A DNA stretch of 64,000 nucleotides, from assembly GCA_020540725.1 (NCBI GenBank), contig JAJBSL010000014.1, positions 1 to 64,000 of the forward strand. The letters run 5' to 3'. This document shows positions 27,101 to 37,708 of the stretch, piece after piece. Under the pieces are notes generated by a model. It did not search any database and was not told the origin of the DNA. It saw only the letters and a program-made list of their open reading frames with translations. How positions within the stretch are numbered: the stretch's first letter is position 1; each line of letters begins with the position of its first letter. The translations under genes were made by a program, and so were the position numbers. This stretch comes from Lachnospiraceae bacterium EP-SM-12S-S03 (GTDB lineage: Bacteria > Bacillota > Clostridia > Lachnospirales > Lachnospiraceae).

Positions 27101-28045
27101 CTACTTATTTGCGGCATATGAGATTGCAAATGTAGTTGTTCCTGTGTAGTTTCCGGCTGCTGCTGCTTTTACATTTGCGGCTGTCACTTGGATTTCTCCT
27201 GTCAATTTCGTTCCTTCAGTGTCTGCTGTCACATTTTTCGTTCCAAAACTGTTCGCAAATGCCAACGCATTTTTGTCACTATTCAGATTTCCAGATTCCG
27301 GAGCTGTTACAGTAAGCGTTCCGTTTAAATCTGCTGCTTGTACCAAAACTTCATAAGCCTGTGTATTATCCTTTTCTGTACTCAATGTTCCCATTGTTAA
27401 AGAAGAAGGAACTGTTACTGTATAAGAAGGCTCTGAAATTTGTTCTTCCACTTCCGCACTGATTTCCATACTCTTTGAATTTTCCGAAGGGACGTCATGC
27501 TGGCTTGATGCTTTCAAATCTGTTACCTGCACGTAAAAGTTCTGTGTAGTATTCATGAAGACATTCACATAAGCAGAAGTCTCTACTTTCGTTGCAAGAT
27601 CATCTACCGCACTTCTTGGCAATTCCACTGTCATCGCCTGGGTTTCCAGTTTGTCTCCTGCTTTGATTCCAAACAGAGAAGCGTCCGTATCAAATGTCTT
27701 CACTGCTTTTGTCGTGATATCCGACTCTGCCTTATACTGTGTTCCATCAATTGTCATTACCACGTCTTTCAAAGTTCCATCTGCTCCCTGATCTGAAAAA
27801 CTCGGAATCGGATACGCAACATAGAAAGTCAGTTCCGCCGCATTGTCTGTCAGCTCAATATCTGCTTCATGTGCAAAAATGGGATCACACATGCTTAATT
27901 TTCCAGAACCATTTCCATTCAAAAAATGAATCGTTCCTGTGTAATCTCCATTATTTAATTCTGTGTCTGCCGCCAAAGCTGTGCTGCACATACCTACTGT
28001 CATAATCGCCGCCAAAGCGATTCCTGATAACTTTTTGAATTTCAT
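27101..28045 (-). CDS. Secreted NEAT-like heme-binding protein
   Basis: 314 residues. Signal peptide 1-25 (cut after ALA). Residues about 28-178 look like a NEAT domain: LNNGDYTGTIHFLNG at the start, LTFYVAYPIPSF in the middle and QNFYVQVTDLKA at the end. Residues 193-310 repeat the module of the next protein (SYTVTVPSS, GTLSTEKDN, AGNYTGTTTF). There is no membrane helix, lipobox or sorting signal after it; the chain ends SYAANK. So it is probably released or held by protein contacts, acting as a hemophore. A strong AAGGAGGAAAAA site precedes the ATG. Confidence 0.8.
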   Translation of the reverse strand: MKFKKLSGIALAAIMTVGMCSTALAADTELNNGDYTGTIHFLNGNGSGKLSMCDPIFAHEADIELTDNAAELTFYVAYPIPSFSDQGADGTLKDVVMTIDGTQYKAESDITTKAVKTFDTDASLFGIKAGDKLETQAMTVELPRSAVDDLATKVETSAYVNVFMNTTQNFYVQVTDLKASSQHDVPSENSKSMEISAEVEEQISEPSYTVTVPSSLTMGTLSTEKDNTQAYEVLVQAADLNGTLTVTAPESGNLNSDKNALAFANSFGTKNVTADTEGTKLTGEIQVTAANVKAAAAGNYTGTTTFAISYAANK

Positions 28046-28185
28046 ATTTGTTTTTCCTCCTTGTACAGGTATTTATTGATGTTCATCCCCGCCGTTACGG
28101 GCATTTTATATAAATTCTCTTCTATCTGACCGGTAAGAGCGCGCCATCCTGCCATGCAGACTTCACAAGAAATTTATAACATATA

Positions 28186-28668
28186 TCACTGTGCAATCAA
28201 CGTGCAGTTGACCTCTGCTCCATTTCTAGGCGTATACTCTTCGTCCATACTGTACGTTTTGTACTGCACCGTCAAAGGATATTCCCCTGATTCCAGCTCT
28301 TTTTTCAGTCGAATGTCGTATAAAGTCTGTCCAGGGCTTATCAGTTTTGATGTATAAATCGTTTCTTCTGTATCCGGAAGGTAGAAAGAAATTTCAAAAT
28401 ATACATTGTTTTCCTTGGGATTTACCAACTCTACAGATACATCCTTTGTGCCTGCTGCAACCGTGATTGTTTTATATCCCGGTATCTGAATCCCCGCTTC
28501 TACGTTCCCTGTCTTTTTCTCACTGTCTGTTTTTGTCTGTGTTTTCTCAAATTCCGGAGTGTAACTGGTTACTTCCTTTGGTCTTGTGTACCAATAAATT
28601 ACTCCTCCCAAAACCAGGATCACTACTATGATCACACCTATTATCATCCGCTTTTTCTTCTGTTCCAT
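28186..28668 (-). CDS. Membrane-anchored protein of unknown function, heads the heme operon
   Basis: 160 residues: basic KKKR, one membrane helix (about 9-27), a polar linker and an extracellular beta-rich domain of about 100 residues (IQIPGYKTITVAAGTKD, YFEISFYLP, LESGEYPLTVQYKTY). I do not recognise the family. It is the first gene after the iron-regulated promoter and 140 bases before the secreted NEAT protein. I start at the ATG at 28668 behind GGAG; an ATG at 28680 has no ribosome binding site. A role in the surface assembly or heme relay is inferred from position only. Confidence 0.7.
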   Translation of the reverse strand: MEQKKKRMIIGVIIVVILVLGGVIYWYTRPKEVTSYTPEFEKTQTKTDSEKKTGNVEAGIQIPGYKTITVAAGTKDVSVELVNPKENNVYFEISFYLPDTEETIYTSKLISPGQTLYDIRLKKELESGEYPLTVQYKTYSMDEEYTPRNGAEVNCTLIAQ

Positions 28669-28685
28669 AATATTCTCCATTTCGA

Positions 28686-28701
28686 ATTAGTCATAACTAA
28701 C
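28686..28701. promoter_or_regulatory. Second GTTAG-N6-CTAAC-like box
   Basis: ATTAG-N6-CTAAC, one mismatch from the box at 28743 and the feoA box. It ends just upstream of the first gene of the heme operon, 57 bases from the promoter-proximal box. Confidence 0.55.
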
Positions 28702-28718
28702 TAAAGTCTTTTTAAAAC

Positions 28719-28737
28719 GCGATTCTTTCAGAATCGC
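28719..28737 (-). promoter_or_regulatory. Leader hairpin of the heme operon
   Basis: GCGATTC / GAATCGC with a five-base loop, followed on the minus strand by GTTTT. It lies between the two operator boxes in the untranslated leader and could act as a weak attenuator. Confidence 0.45.
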
Positions 28738-28742
28738 CATAG

Positions 28743-28797
28743 GTTAGTCTTGTCTAACTGACTTTGTCAGTATAGCATACTGTTTTTACTTCGTCAA
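28743..28797 (-). promoter_or_regulatory. Heme operon promoter and GTTAG-N6-CTAAC operator
   Basis: TTGACG (28792-28797) and TATACT (28769-28774), 17-base spacer, minus strand. The perfect inverted repeat GTTAG-N6-CTAAC (28743-28758) lies just downstream of the expected start point, a position suited to repression. It is the same box as at feoA. Confidence 0.82.
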
Positions 28798-28854
28798 TAC
28801 TATTTCTAAAATTATCAAGTGCATCACCGCCAAAAGTATGATACAATATTTTCA

Positions 28855-28889
28855 GATGTCAGGCATCTTTTGTCCCTGACATCTTTTCT
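28855..28889 (+). terminator. Terminator-like hairpin upstream of the kinase gene
   Basis: GATGTCAGG / CCTGACATC with an 11-base loop followed by TTTTCTT on the plus strand, 28 bases before the ribosome binding site of the kinase gene. A TACAAT (28842-28847) just before it suggests a very short leader. It could be an attenuator, but no ligand-binding domain is visible. Confidence 0.55.
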
Positions 28890-28926
28890 TAAAAACAAGC
28901 AGATTATTCTATAAACGGAGGAAATC

Positions 28927-29838
28927 ATGTTTACAATTCAGGTGGATAATGTGGAATTTCTTTTAAAAAAGAAATGTGACTTTACGTGGCTTCAAAAATT
29001 AGGAAAAGTGTTCACTGTTTTTGACCAGAATGATTCCGGAAATATCAGTTTTGGAGTATATAATGGAAAAGAAAAATTCTTTGTCAAGGTAGCAGGACTA
29101 AGTACCTCCAATGCCTCTCAATCTCAGGAAGACACTATATGCGCTTTAAAAACCGCAATTCCTATATATGAGAATATCAAGCATCCAAATTTGATTCAGC
29201 TAGTCAAACACTATTCTGTCAATGATCTATATATTGCCATTTTTAAATGGGCAGAAGGAGATTGTCTGTTTGATCACTGGAATTTTGAAAAATATGCTAA
29301 AAACTCAAACCTTATTCCACCGGCAAAACGTTTTAAACAATTATCCCTTTCTCAGAAAATCATATCAGCGGATGTTCTATTTTCTTTTTTAGAAACTGTA
29401 TCGGACAGTGGATATGTTGCCGTAGATTTTTATGACGGAAGTATTATTTATGATTTCCAAAATGATACGATTACTATTTGCGACATTGATTTATTTCGTC
29501 AGAAACCTGCATGGAATGATATGGGGGAGGATTACTGGGGTACTAAAAGATTAAAAGCTCCGGAAGAATATCAATATGGAGCTGTCATTGATGAAATAAC
29601 AAACGTATATACGCTCGGTGCCCTGCTTTTTGACAGTTTTTTCGGAAATTACAGCAACTCCGAAATACAGAAAAGATATCAGAAACATATTTTCGAACCT
29701 TGTTCGATCGAAAATTGGGAACTAAATCGCACATGTTATGAAGTCGCCAAAAAAGCTGTTTCAAAAGAACGCAAAAACCGCTATTCTTCCATTCAAGAAT
29801 TCCACAAAGATTGGAAAGAAGCGCTCAAAACACTATGA
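28927..29838 (+). CDS. Divergent protein kinase-like protein
   Basis: 303 residues with the outline of a Ser/Thr kinase fold. Lys54 in FFVKVAG fits the ATP lysine. Residues about 163-190 (VAVDFYDGSIIYD then ICDIDLF) fit the catalytic loop and a DFG-like DID. APE is exact at 211-213, and TNVYTLGALLFDSFFG matches the helix F region. HRD is replaced, and no glycine-rich loop of standard form is seen, so activity is uncertain. No membrane segment or sensor domain. GGAGGAAATC precedes the ATG. It is alone on the plus strand between the heme operon and rpoC; no phosphatase or obvious partner is adjacent. Confidence 0.75.
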   Translation: MFTIQVDNVEFLLKKKCDFTWLQKLGKVFTVFDQNDSGNISFGVYNGKEKFFVKVAGLSTSNASQSQEDTICALKTAIPIYENIKHPNLIQLVKHYSVNDLYIAIFKWAEGDCLFDHWNFEKYAKNSNLIPPAKRFKQLSLSQKIISADVLFSFLETVSDSGYVAVDFYDGSIIYDFQNDTITICDIDLFRQKPAWNDMGEDYWGTKRLKAPEEYQYGAVIDEITNVYTLGALLFDSFFGNYSNSEIQKRYQKHIFEPCSIENWELNRTCYEVAKKAVSKERKNRYSSIQEFHKDWKEALKTL

Positions 29839-29848
29839 TTAGATAAAG

Positions 29849-29912
29849 TTGGGGACATGGCAAAATCAAATTGGGGACGTAGTAAAATGCAAAAACACTA
29901 CGTCCCCAATTT
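29849..29912. repeat. TTGGGGAC repeat and palindrome
   Basis: TTGGGGACATGG (29849-29860) is followed by a near-copy TTGGGGACGTAG (29871-29882), and the latter is the left arm of a 16-base perfect inverted repeat (29868-29883 with 29897-29912). It ends the kinase gene region but has no good T run. It resembles an intergenic palindromic repeat as much as a terminator. Confidence 0.55.
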
Positions 29913-29916
29913 GAAA

Positions 29917-29949
29917 AATGGAGCAGGAAATGATTTCCCGCTCCATTTT
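29917..29949 (-). terminator. rpoBC terminator
   Basis: AAATGGAGCGGGAAA / TTTCCTGCTCCATTT with a three-base loop (one mismatch), 17 bases beyond the rpoC stop. Confidence 0.82.
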
Positions 29950-29965
29950 ATTGAACATATGATGT

Positions 29966-32900
29966 TTATTCTTCGATTTCTTCAGATACTTCTTCTGCAA
30001 TTTCATCTGCTGCTTCTGCCGCCATATCTTCTGTCGTTTCTTCATCCACGCCATCCATTACAGCTAAATCACTAACATCATCAAGATTTTCTAAATCTTC
30101 AAGATCTGTTTCATCATCTTCTTCCTCTTCCATACCTGTATCGAGATTTACGTCTCTGTATTTTCTCATACCTGTACCTGCTGGAATCAGTTTACCGATG
30201 ATTACGTTTTCTTTCAGACCGATCAATGGATCTACTTTTCCTTTGATTGCCGCTTCAGTCAGAACCTTTGTTGTCTCCTGGAAGGAAGCTGCTGAAAGGA
30301 AGGAGTTCGTAGCAAGGGAAGCTTTCGTAATACCAAGCATTACCTGCTCTCCTGTTGCCGGCTCTTTGCCTTCTTCCATAAGTTTTTCATTGACCTCTTC
30401 GAATTCAAGTACATCTACCATTGTTCCCGGTAAGAATTCAGAATCACCGTTTTCTTCGATACGGATCTTCTTCAACATCTGACGCACAATAACCTCAATA
30501 TGTTTATCGTTGATTTCTACACCCTGGAGACGGTATACTCTCTGTACTTCCTGGATCATGTAATCCTGTGCTGCACGAAGTCCTTTGATCTTCAGGATAT
30601 CGTGTGGATTTACACTACCTTCTGTCAGTTCATCACCAGCTCCTAATACTGCCCCATCCTGAATCTTGATTCTGGAACCATACGGAATTAAGTAAGCCTT
30701 TGATTCACCTGTTTCACTATTTGTAACGATAATTTCACGTTTTTTCTTTGTATCATTGATTGTAGCTACGCCGCCAAACTCTGTGATGATAGCAAGTCCT
30801 TTCGGTTTTCTTGCCTCAAAAAGCTCCTCGACACGAGGAAGACCCTGTGTGATATCCCCACCGGCAACACCACCGGTATGGAATGTACGCATTGTAAGCT
30901 GTGTACCCGGCTCACCGATGGACTGGGCAGCAATAATACCAACTGCCTCACCAACCTGAACAGGCTCTCCTGTTGCCATGTTGGCACCATAACATTTTGC
31001 ACATACACCAATATGCGATTTACATGTTAAGATTGTACGGATTTTTACTTCTGTAATTGGTCCGCCATCTTTGCTTACACCGTATTTCATAACTGCTTCC
31101 GCACGTTTCGGTGTAACCATGTGATTTGCTTTCACGATCACGTTACCGTCTTTGTCGCAAATTGTCTCGCACACATAACGTCCTGTGATACGTTCCTGCA
31201 AGCTCTCGATTTCTTCGTTTCCATCCATAAATGCTTTTACATACATACCTGGGATTTCTGCTCCTTCCGGAACACAATCGATTTCACGGATGATCAAATC
31301 CTGGGATACGTCAACAAGACGTCTTGTTAAGTATCCTGAATCGGCTGTACGAAGCGCTGTATCGGAAAGTCCTTTACGAGCACCGTGTGCAGACATGAAG
31401 TATTCGAGTACGTCAAGACCTTCACGGAAGTTTGACTTGATAGGGAGCTCAATTGTACGTCCTGTTGTATCAGCCATCAAACCACGCATACCTGCAAGCT
31501 GTTTGATCTGTTTGTCAGAACCACGGGCTCCGGAGTCAGCCATCATGAAGATGTTGTTGTATTTATCCAGACCGTCTAACAGTGCTTTTGTTAAAGCATC
31601 ATCAGTATTCTTCCATGTTTCTACAACTTCTTTGTAACGCTCTTCTTCTGTAATAAGACCACGTTTGAAGTTCTTTGTAATTCTATCCACAGTATCCTGT
31701 GCCTGCTGGATCATTTCAGGTTTCTGTGGCGGCACAGTCATCTCGGAAATGGATACTGTCATCGCAGCTCTTGTAGAATATTTATATCCTGTTGCTTTGA
31801 TCTTATCCAAAACTTCTGCTGTTACTGTTGCACCATGTGTATTGATTACTTTTTCAAGAATCTGCTTGTTCTGTTTCTTTCCTACAAGGAAGTCAACTTC
31901 AAGAAGAAGTTCATTTCCCGGAATGCTTCTGTCAACAAATCCAAGATCCTGTGGAATGATTTCGTTGAATAAGAAACGTCCCAGTGTAGATTCTACGTTT
32001 CCGCTTAATGTTCTTCCATCCGGAAGTGTTTTTGTTACGCGGACAGTAATTCTTGAGTGAAGTGTAATAACTTCATTTTCATATGCTAAGATTGCTTCGT
32101 TTAAGTTCTTGAAGAACTTACCTTCTCCTTTTACTCCAGGTCTTTCCTGTGTTAAGTAATAAATACCGAGTACCATATCCTGTGAAGGAACGGCTACCGG
32201 TCCACCATCTGAAGGTTTCAGAAGGTTGTTTGGAGAAAGAAGTAAGAAACGGCACTCTGCCTGAGCTTCTACGGATAATGGAAGATGAACCGCCATCTGG
32301 TCACCGTCGAAGTCAGCGTTGAACGCTGTACATACAAGCGGATGAAGCTTGATTGCCTTACCTTCTACAAGAATCGGTTCAAATGCCTGAATACCAAGTC
32401 TATGCAGAGTAGGAGCTCGGTTTAACATAACCGGATGCTCTTTAATCACATCTTCAAGTACATCCCAAACTTCTGTCTGAAGTCTTTCTACCATTTTCTT
32501 CGCATTTTTAATATTGTGTGCTGTACCGTTTGCTACAAGCTCTTTCATAACAAATGGTTTGAACAGCTCAATTGCCATCTCTTTCGGAAGACCACACTGG
32601 TAAATCTTAAGTTCCGGTCCTACGACGATAACGGAACGTCCTGAGTAGTCAACACGTTTACCAAGTAAGTTCTGACGGAAACGTCCGGACTTACCTTTTA
32701 ACATATCAGATAAAGACTTGAGCGGACGGTTACCCGGTCCTGTTACCGGACGGCCACGGCGTCCATTGTCGATCAATGCATCGACAGCTTCCTGGAGCAT
32801 TCTCTTCTCGTTACGAACGATAATATCCGGAGCTCCTAACTCAAGAAGTCTTCTCAGACGGTTGTTTCTGTTAATGATTCTTCTATATAAATCATTTAAG

Positions 32901-33682
32901 TCAGATGTGGCAAAACGTCCACCGTCTAACTGTACCATCGGACGTAAATCCGGTGGAAGTACCGGAATTGCATTTAAAATCATCCACTCCGGTTTGTTTC
33001 CTGAACCACGGAACGCTTCCACAACTTCAAGACGTTTCACGATTCTCGCACGTTTCTGTCCTGTTGCTCCCTTTAATCCGTTCTGTAATTCATCATATTC
33101 TTTGTCAAGATCAATAGCCTGCAGAAGTTCCTGAATTGCTTCAGCTCCCATTCCAACACGGAATGCACTTCCGTAAGTCTCTCTCGCTTCCTGGTATTCC
33201 TGCTCTGAAAGTACTTGTTTGTACTGCAGATTCGTCTCACCTTTATCAAGAACAATGTAAGATGCAAAGTATAAAACTTTCTCCAATGTTCTAGGTGAAA
33301 TATCAAGGATCAGACCCATACGGCTCGGAATTCCTTTAAAATACCAGATGTGTGATACCGGAGCTGCAAGGGCAATATGCCCCATTCGCTCACGACGTAC
33401 ACTCGCTTTTGTTACCTCTACACCACAACGGTCACAGACAACCCCTTTATAACGGATTTTCTTATATTTTCCACAATGACATTCCCAGTCCTTGCTTGGT
33501 CCGAAAATTCTTTCGCAGAAAAGGCCGTCTCTTTCCGGTTTCAAAGTTCTATAGTTGATAGTCTCAGGTTTTGTAACTTCACCCCTTGACCATTCTGAAA
33601 TCTTTTCAGGTGATGCCAAACCAATTTTAATCGCATCAAAAGTCATTGGCTGGTATGTTGCTTCGTTATTTGTTGCTGACAT
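29966..33682 (-). CDS. rpoC: DNA-directed RNA polymerase subunit beta'
   Basis: 1238 residues. The catalytic Mg motif [15 protein letters not shown] is intact. The N-terminal zinc ribbon has CHCGKYKK and CDRCGVEV, and the second zinc site [13 protein letters not shown]. The bridge/trigger region runs through [28 protein letters not shown]. The C terminus is unusually acidic (long Asp/Glu tail from about residue 1180). It follows rpoB by 14 bases. Essential core transcription enzyme. Confidence 0.98.
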   Translation of the reverse strand: MSATNNEATYQPMTFDAIKIGLASPEKISEWSRGEVTKPETINYRTLKPERDGLFCERIFGPSKDWECHCGKYKKIRYKGVVCDRCGVEVTKASVRRERMGHIALAAPVSHIWYFKGIPSRMGLILDISPRTLEKVLYFASYIVLDKGETNLQYKQVLSEQEYQEARETYGSAFRVGMGAEAIQELLQAIDLDKEYDELQNGLKGATGQKRARIVKRLEVVEAFRGSGNKPEWMILNAIPVLPPDLRPMVQLDGGRFATSDLNDLYRRIINRNNRLRRLLELGAPDIIVRNEKRMLQEAVDALIDNGRRGRPVTGPGNRPLKSLSDMLKGKSGRFRQNLLGKRVDYSGRSVIVVGPELKIYQCGLPKEMAIELFKPFVMKELVANGTAHNIKNAKKMVERLQTEVWDVLEDVIKEHPVMLNRAPTLHRLGIQAFEPILVEGKAIKLHPLVCTAFNADFDGDQMAVHLPLSVEAQAECRFLLLSPNNLLKPSDGGPVAVPSQDMVLGIYYLTQERPGVKGEGKFFKNLNEAILAYENEVITLHSRITVRVTKTLPDGRTLSGNVESTLGRFLFNEIIPQDLGFVDRSIPGNELLLEVDFLVGKKQNKQILEKVINTHGATVTAEVLDKIKATGYKYSTRAAMTVSISEMTVPPQKPEMIQQAQDTVDRITKNFKRGLITEEERYKEVVETWKNTDDALTKALLDGLDKYNNIFMMADSGARGSDKQIKQLAGMRGLMADTTGRTIELPIKSNFREGLDVLEYFMSAHGARKGLSDTALRTADSGYLTRRLVDVSQDLIIREIDCVPEGAEIPGMYVKAFMDGNEEIESLQERITGRYVCETICDKDGNVIVKANHMVTPKRAEAVMKYGVSKDGGPITEVKIRTILTCKSHIGVCAKCYGANMATGEPVQVGEAVGIIAAQSIGEPGTQLTMRTFHTGGVAGGDITQGLPRVEELFEARKPKGLAIITEFGGVATINDTKKKREIIVTNSETGESKAYLIPYGSRIKIQDGAVLGAGDELTEGSVNPHDILKIKGLRAAQDYMIQEVQRVYRLQGVEINDKHIEVIVRQMLKKIRIEENGDSEFLPGTMVDVLEFEEVNEKLMEEGKEPATGEQVMLGITKASLATNSFLSAASFQETTKVLTEAAIKGKVDPLIGLKENVIIGKLIPAGTGMRKYRDVNLDTGMEEEEDDETDLEDLENLDDVSDLAVMDGVDEETTEDMAAEAADEIAEEVSEEIEE

Positions 33683-33696
33683 TTAGGCACTCCCTT

Positions 33697-36600
33697 CTAT
33701 TCTTCATCAAGAATTTCATCAAAATCGGCATCTTCAGGTTCCTCTTCAATATCTACAAGTTCTTCACCTTCAAATTCCTGTCGGCTGAATCCATGCTGTC
33801 CATAGTCTTCATCATCGTTGTAACGTCTGTCACCTTCAATGATAGAACGCAAGTCTGTCTCGCCATAATCAACAGTTTCCATGATCTCTACTTCTGTGTT
33901 ATCTTCTTTCAATACTCTGACATCAAGACCAAGTGACTGTAACTCCTTCAAAAGTACCTTGAATGACTCAGGAATTCCCGGCTCAGGAATATTTTCACCC
34001 TTAATAATTGCCTCGTATGTCTTCACACGACCAACAACATCATCAGATTTTACAGTTAAGATTTCCTGAAGTGTGTATGATGCACCGTAAGCTTCCAGTG
34101 CCCAAACCTCCATCTCACCGAATCTCTGTCCACCGAACTGTGCCTTACCACCCAATGGCTGTTGTGTTACCAATGAGTAAGGACCTGTAGAACGAGCATG
34201 GATCTTGTCGTCTACCAGATGGTGAAGTTTCAGGTAGTGCATGTGACCGATTGTAACAGGGCTGTCGAAATATTCTCCTGTTCTACCGTCACGAAGACGT
34301 ACCTTACCATCGCGGGAAATCGGAACACCCTTCCACAACTTTCTGTGTTCTCTGTTCTCAGATAAGTATTCCAATACCTCCGGAAGTAATTCTTCTTTAT
34401 GTTTCTTTTCAAACTCATCCCACTCAAGATTTACATAATCATTTGCAAGATCAAGAGTGTCCATGATATCAACCTCGTTTGCTCCGTCAAATACAGGTGT
34501 TGCAATGTTGAATCCTAACGCTTTTGCAGCAAGACTCAAATGGATCTCAAGCACCTGTCCAATGTTCATACGTGATGGCACACCGAGCGGATTCAATACG
34601 ATGTCAAGTGGACGTCCGTTTGGTAAGAACGGCATATCTTCTACTGGAAGTACACGGGAAACAACACCCTTGTTACCGTGACGTCCGGCCATCTTATCTC
34701 CTACGGAAATCTTTCTCTTCTGCGCAATGTAAATACGCACAGACTGATTCACACCCGGAGAAAGCTCGTCGCCATTCTCTCTTGTAAATACTTTCGCATC
34801 CACAACAATACCATATTCTCCGTGAGGTACTTTCAAAGAAGTATCTCTTACTTCTCTTGCTTTCTCACCGAAAATTGCACGTAAAAGTCTCTCTTCTGCT
34901 GTCAGTTCTGTCTCTCCCTTTGGAGTTACTTTTCCGACTAAGATATCCCCTGCACGAACTTCTGCACCGATACGGATGATACCTCTCTCGTCGAGATCCT
35001 TAAGTGCGTCATCACCAACACCCGGAATATCTCTTGTGATTTCTTCCGGTCCTAACTTCGTATCACGTGCTTCTGCTTCATATTCTTCAATATGGATGGA
35101 TGTATAAACATCATCCTGTACTAATCTTTCGCTTAATAATACAGCATCCTCGTAATTGTAACCTTCCCATGTCATGAAACCGATGAGTGGGTTCTTACCA
35201 AGAGCCATCTCTCCGTTAGATGTGGATGGTCCGTCAGCGATTACCTGTCCTGCTTCCACTTTCTCGCCTTTGACAACGATTGGTCTCTGGTTGTAGCAGT
35301 TGCTCTGGTTACTTCTAAGGAATTTTGTAAGCTTATATATCTTTCTTGTTCCATCTTCATGTTTGATCGTAATCTCTTTTGAAGTAGAACGTTCAATCAC
35401 ACCAGCACGTTCAGCCACAATACATACACCCGAATCCACGGCTGCTTTTGTCTCCATACCTGTTCCGACAACCGGTGCCTCCGTCAACATAAGAGGTACT
35501 GCCTGACGCTGCATGTTGGATCCCATAAGCGCACGAGTCGGGTCATCGTTCTCAAGGAACGGAATGAGTGCTGTAGCTACAGAGAATACCATTTTCGGAG
35601 AAACGTCCATGTAATCAAACATTGTTTTCTCGTATTCCTGTGTCTCTTCACGGTAACGACCCGCCACATTCTTATGCACAAAGTGTCCTTCTGCATCTAA
35701 CGGTTCGTTAGCCTGTGCTACGTGATAATTATCTTCTTCGTCTGCTGTCATGTAAACAACTTCTTCTGTTACGACCGGATTCTTTGGATCCGTCTTGTCA
35801 ATCTTACGATAAGGCGCTTCCACAAAACCGTACTCGTTAATTCTTGCGTAACATGCAAGAGAGTTAATAAGACCGATGTTCGGACCTTCCGGAGTCTCAA
35901 CCGGACACATTCTTCCGTAGTGGGAATAGTGAACGTCTCGAACCTCGAATCCGGCTCTGTCTCGTGAAAGACCACCAGGTCCAAGGGCTGACAAACGTCT
36001 CTTATGTGTCAACTCTCCAAGCGGGTTGTTCTGATCCATGAACTGTGAAAGCTGTGAAGAACCGAAGAATTCCTTCACTGCTGCAGTTACCGGTTTGATA
36101 TTGATCAGTGACTGTGGAGAAATTCCATCTAAATCCTGAGTTGTCATTCTCTCACGCACGACTCTTTCCAGTCTGGAAAGACCAATTCTATACTGATTCT
36201 GCAATAACTCACCAACCGCACGGATACGTCTGTTTCCTAAGTGGTCGATATCGTCATCATTTCCAAGTCCATACTCTAAGTGAATATTGTAGTTGATAGA
36301 AGCCAAAATATCCTCTTTTGTGATATGCTTTGGAATCAGGTCATGAATGTTCTTTCTAATCTGTTCTTTTAATTCGTCAATGTCACCTGCAGTTTCTTCT
36401 AAAAGTTGTGCAAGTACCGGATAATATACTAATTCTGTTACCCCTAACTCTTTCGCGTCCACATCCACAACACTTTCCAAATCTACCATCATGCTGGAAA
36501 GTACTTTAATGTTACGCTCTTCACCTTTCACCCATACAAACGGAACTGCCGCATTCTGTACCTTGTCAGCCAATTCTCTTGTAAATGTTGTTCCTTCCTC

Positions 36601-37524
36601 AACAAGAACTTCTCCTGTAACAGGGCTCACAACATCTTCTGCAGCCATCTGTCCTGTGATACGGTTTTTAAGGGCCAATTTTTTATTAAATTTATAACGA
36701 CCTACTTTTGCAAGATCATAACGTCTCGGGTCAAAGAACATACTCATAATGAGGCTCTCTGCACTGTCCACTGCCAACGGCTCTCCCGGACGGATTTTCT
36801 TATATAATTCAAGAAGACCTTCCTGATAGCTTTCTGCTGTATCTTTGCCAAAGCTTGCAAGAATCTTCGGTTCCTCGCCGAATAACTCCACAATCTCTGC
36901 ATTTGTACCATATCCAAGTGCACGGATAAGCACTGTGATCGGCACCTTTCTAGTTCTATCTACACGTACATAGAAAACGTCATTGGAGTCAGTCTCATAT
37001 TCCAACCATGCACCACGGTTCGGGATTACAGTAGAAGAATATAATTCTTTTCCGATCTTATCATGAGCGATTGCATAGTAGATACCAGGAGAACGAACAA
37101 GCTGACTTACGATAACACGTTCTGCTCCGTTGATCACGAATGTACCTGTTGCCGTCATAAGCGGAAGGTCACCCATGAAAATCTCATGCTCATTGATCTC
37201 ATCTGTTTCTTTATTATAAAGTCTCACTTTCACTTTCAGCGGTGCCGCATATGTAGCATCGCGTTCTTTACATTCCTCGATGGTATATTTCACATCATCT
37301 TCGCATAATGTAAAATCTACAAACTCCAGACTTAAATGACCGCTGTAATCAGCGATTGGGGAAATATCATCAAATACTTCTTTTAATCCTGCATCAAGAA
37401 ACCATTGGTAAGAGTCTTTCTGCACTTCGATTAAATTCGGCATTTCGAGTACTTCTTTTTGTCTGGAATAACTCATACGAGAACTTTTTCCATTTGTGAT
37501 GGGACGAATTCTGTTTTTCTCCAT
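33697..37524 (-). CDS. rpoB: DNA-directed RNA polymerase subunit beta
   Basis: 1275 residues. [15 protein letters not shown] and the conserved MNIGQVLE segment are intact. The rifampicin pocket ([20 protein letters not shown] and [11 protein letters not shown]) has the wild-type Asp, His and Ser. The C terminus is acidic and ends [11 protein letters not shown]. Unlike the usual rplL-rpoB neighbourhood, the gene upstream is metF, and rpoB has its own promoter and a structured leader. Start behind AAGGAGTG. Confidence 0.98.
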   Translation of the reverse strand: MEKNRIRPITNGKSSRMSYSRQKEVLEMPNLIEVQKDSYQWFLDAGLKEVFDDISPIADYSGHLSLEFVDFTLCEDDVKYTIEECKERDATYAAPLKVKVRLYNKETDEINEHEIFMGDLPLMTATGTFVINGAERVIVSQLVRSPGIYYAIAHDKIGKELYSSTVIPNRGAWLEYETDSNDVFYVRVDRTRKVPITVLIRALGYGTNAEIVELFGEEPKILASFGKDTAESYQEGLLELYKKIRPGEPLAVDSAESLIMSMFFDPRRYDLAKVGRYKFNKKLALKNRITGQMAAEDVVSPVTGEVLVEEGTTFTRELADKVQNAAVPFVWVKGEERNIKVLSSMMVDLESVVDVDAKELGVTELVYYPVLAQLLEETAGDIDELKEQIRKNIHDLIPKHITKEDILASINYNIHLEYGLGNDDDIDHLGNRRIRAVGELLQNQYRIGLSRLERVVRERMTTQDLDGISPQSLINIKPVTAAVKEFFGSSQLSQFMDQNNPLGELTHKRRLSALGPGGLSRDRAGFEVRDVHYSHYGRMCPVETPEGPNIGLINSLACYARINEYGFVEAPYRKIDKTDPKNPVVTEEVVYMTADEEDNYHVAQANEPLDAEGHFVHKNVAGRYREETQEYEKTMFDYMDVSPKMVFSVATALIPFLENDDPTRALMGSNMQRQAVPLMLTEAPVVGTGMETKAAVDSGVCIVAERAGVIERSTSKEITIKHEDGTRKIYKLTKFLRSNQSNCYNQRPIVVKGEKVEAGQVIADGPSTSNGEMALGKNPLIGFMTWEGYNYEDAVLLSERLVQDDVYTSIHIEEYEAEARDTKLGPEEITRDIPGVGDDALKDLDERGIIRIGAEVRAGDILVGKVTPKGETELTAEERLLRAIFGEKAREVRDTSLKVPHGEYGIVVDAKVFTRENGDELSPGVNQSVRIYIAQKRKISVGDKMAGRHGNKGVVSRVLPVEDMPFLPNGRPLDIVLNPLGVPSRMNIGQVLEIHLSLAAKALGFNIATPVFDGANEVDIMDTLDLANDYVNLEWDEFEKKHKEELLPEVLEYLSENREHRKLWKGVPISRDGKVRLRDGRTGEYFDSPVTIGHMHYLKLHHLVDDKIHARSTGPYSLVTQQPLGGKAQFGGQRFGEMEVWALEAYGASYTLQEILTVKSDDVVGRVKTYEAIIKGENIPEPGIPESFKVLLKELQSLGLDVRVLKEDNTEVEIMETVDYGETDLRSIIEGDRRYNDDEDYGQHGFSRQEFEGEELVDIEEEPEDADFDEILDEE

Positions 37525-37580
37525 TGACGTTCACTCCTTGTATATTTATTTGGCCTTCGGGTTAATTTCCTCTAATATAC

Positions 37581-37623
37581 AATGAAAACCAAGGAAAAAC
37601 TGTGATTTTTCTTCGTTTTCATT
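37581..37623 (-). promoter_or_regulatory. Long leader hairpin of rpoB
   Basis: AATGAAAAC-x-AAG... pairs with ...CTT-x-GTTTTCATT: a stem of about 18 pairs with one mismatch and one bulge around a six-base loop, 57 bases upstream of the rpoB start. No T run follows, so it is not a terminator. A role in controlling rpoBC expression is inference. Confidence 0.55.
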
Positions 37624-37663
37624 ACATTATGTGGGCATGATTCTCCACAATAGCGCATTTTTA

Positions 37664-37692
37664 ACTGTATCACAAGAAAATTGACTTGTCAA
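37664..37692 (-). promoter_or_regulatory. rpoB promoter
   Basis: TTGACA (37687-37692) and TACAGT (37664-37669), 17-base spacer, minus strand. The -35 is only 17 bases beyond the metF stop, without a terminator between. Confidence 0.75.
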
Positions 37693-37708
37693 GAAGTTTT
37701 TTCAAAAG

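Noticed and set aside
33697..37524. Many plus-strand open frames inside rpoB, rpoC, fusA and tuf
   Set aside because: Shadows of strongly biased codon use in highly expressed genes; none has a ribosome binding site plus family motifs.
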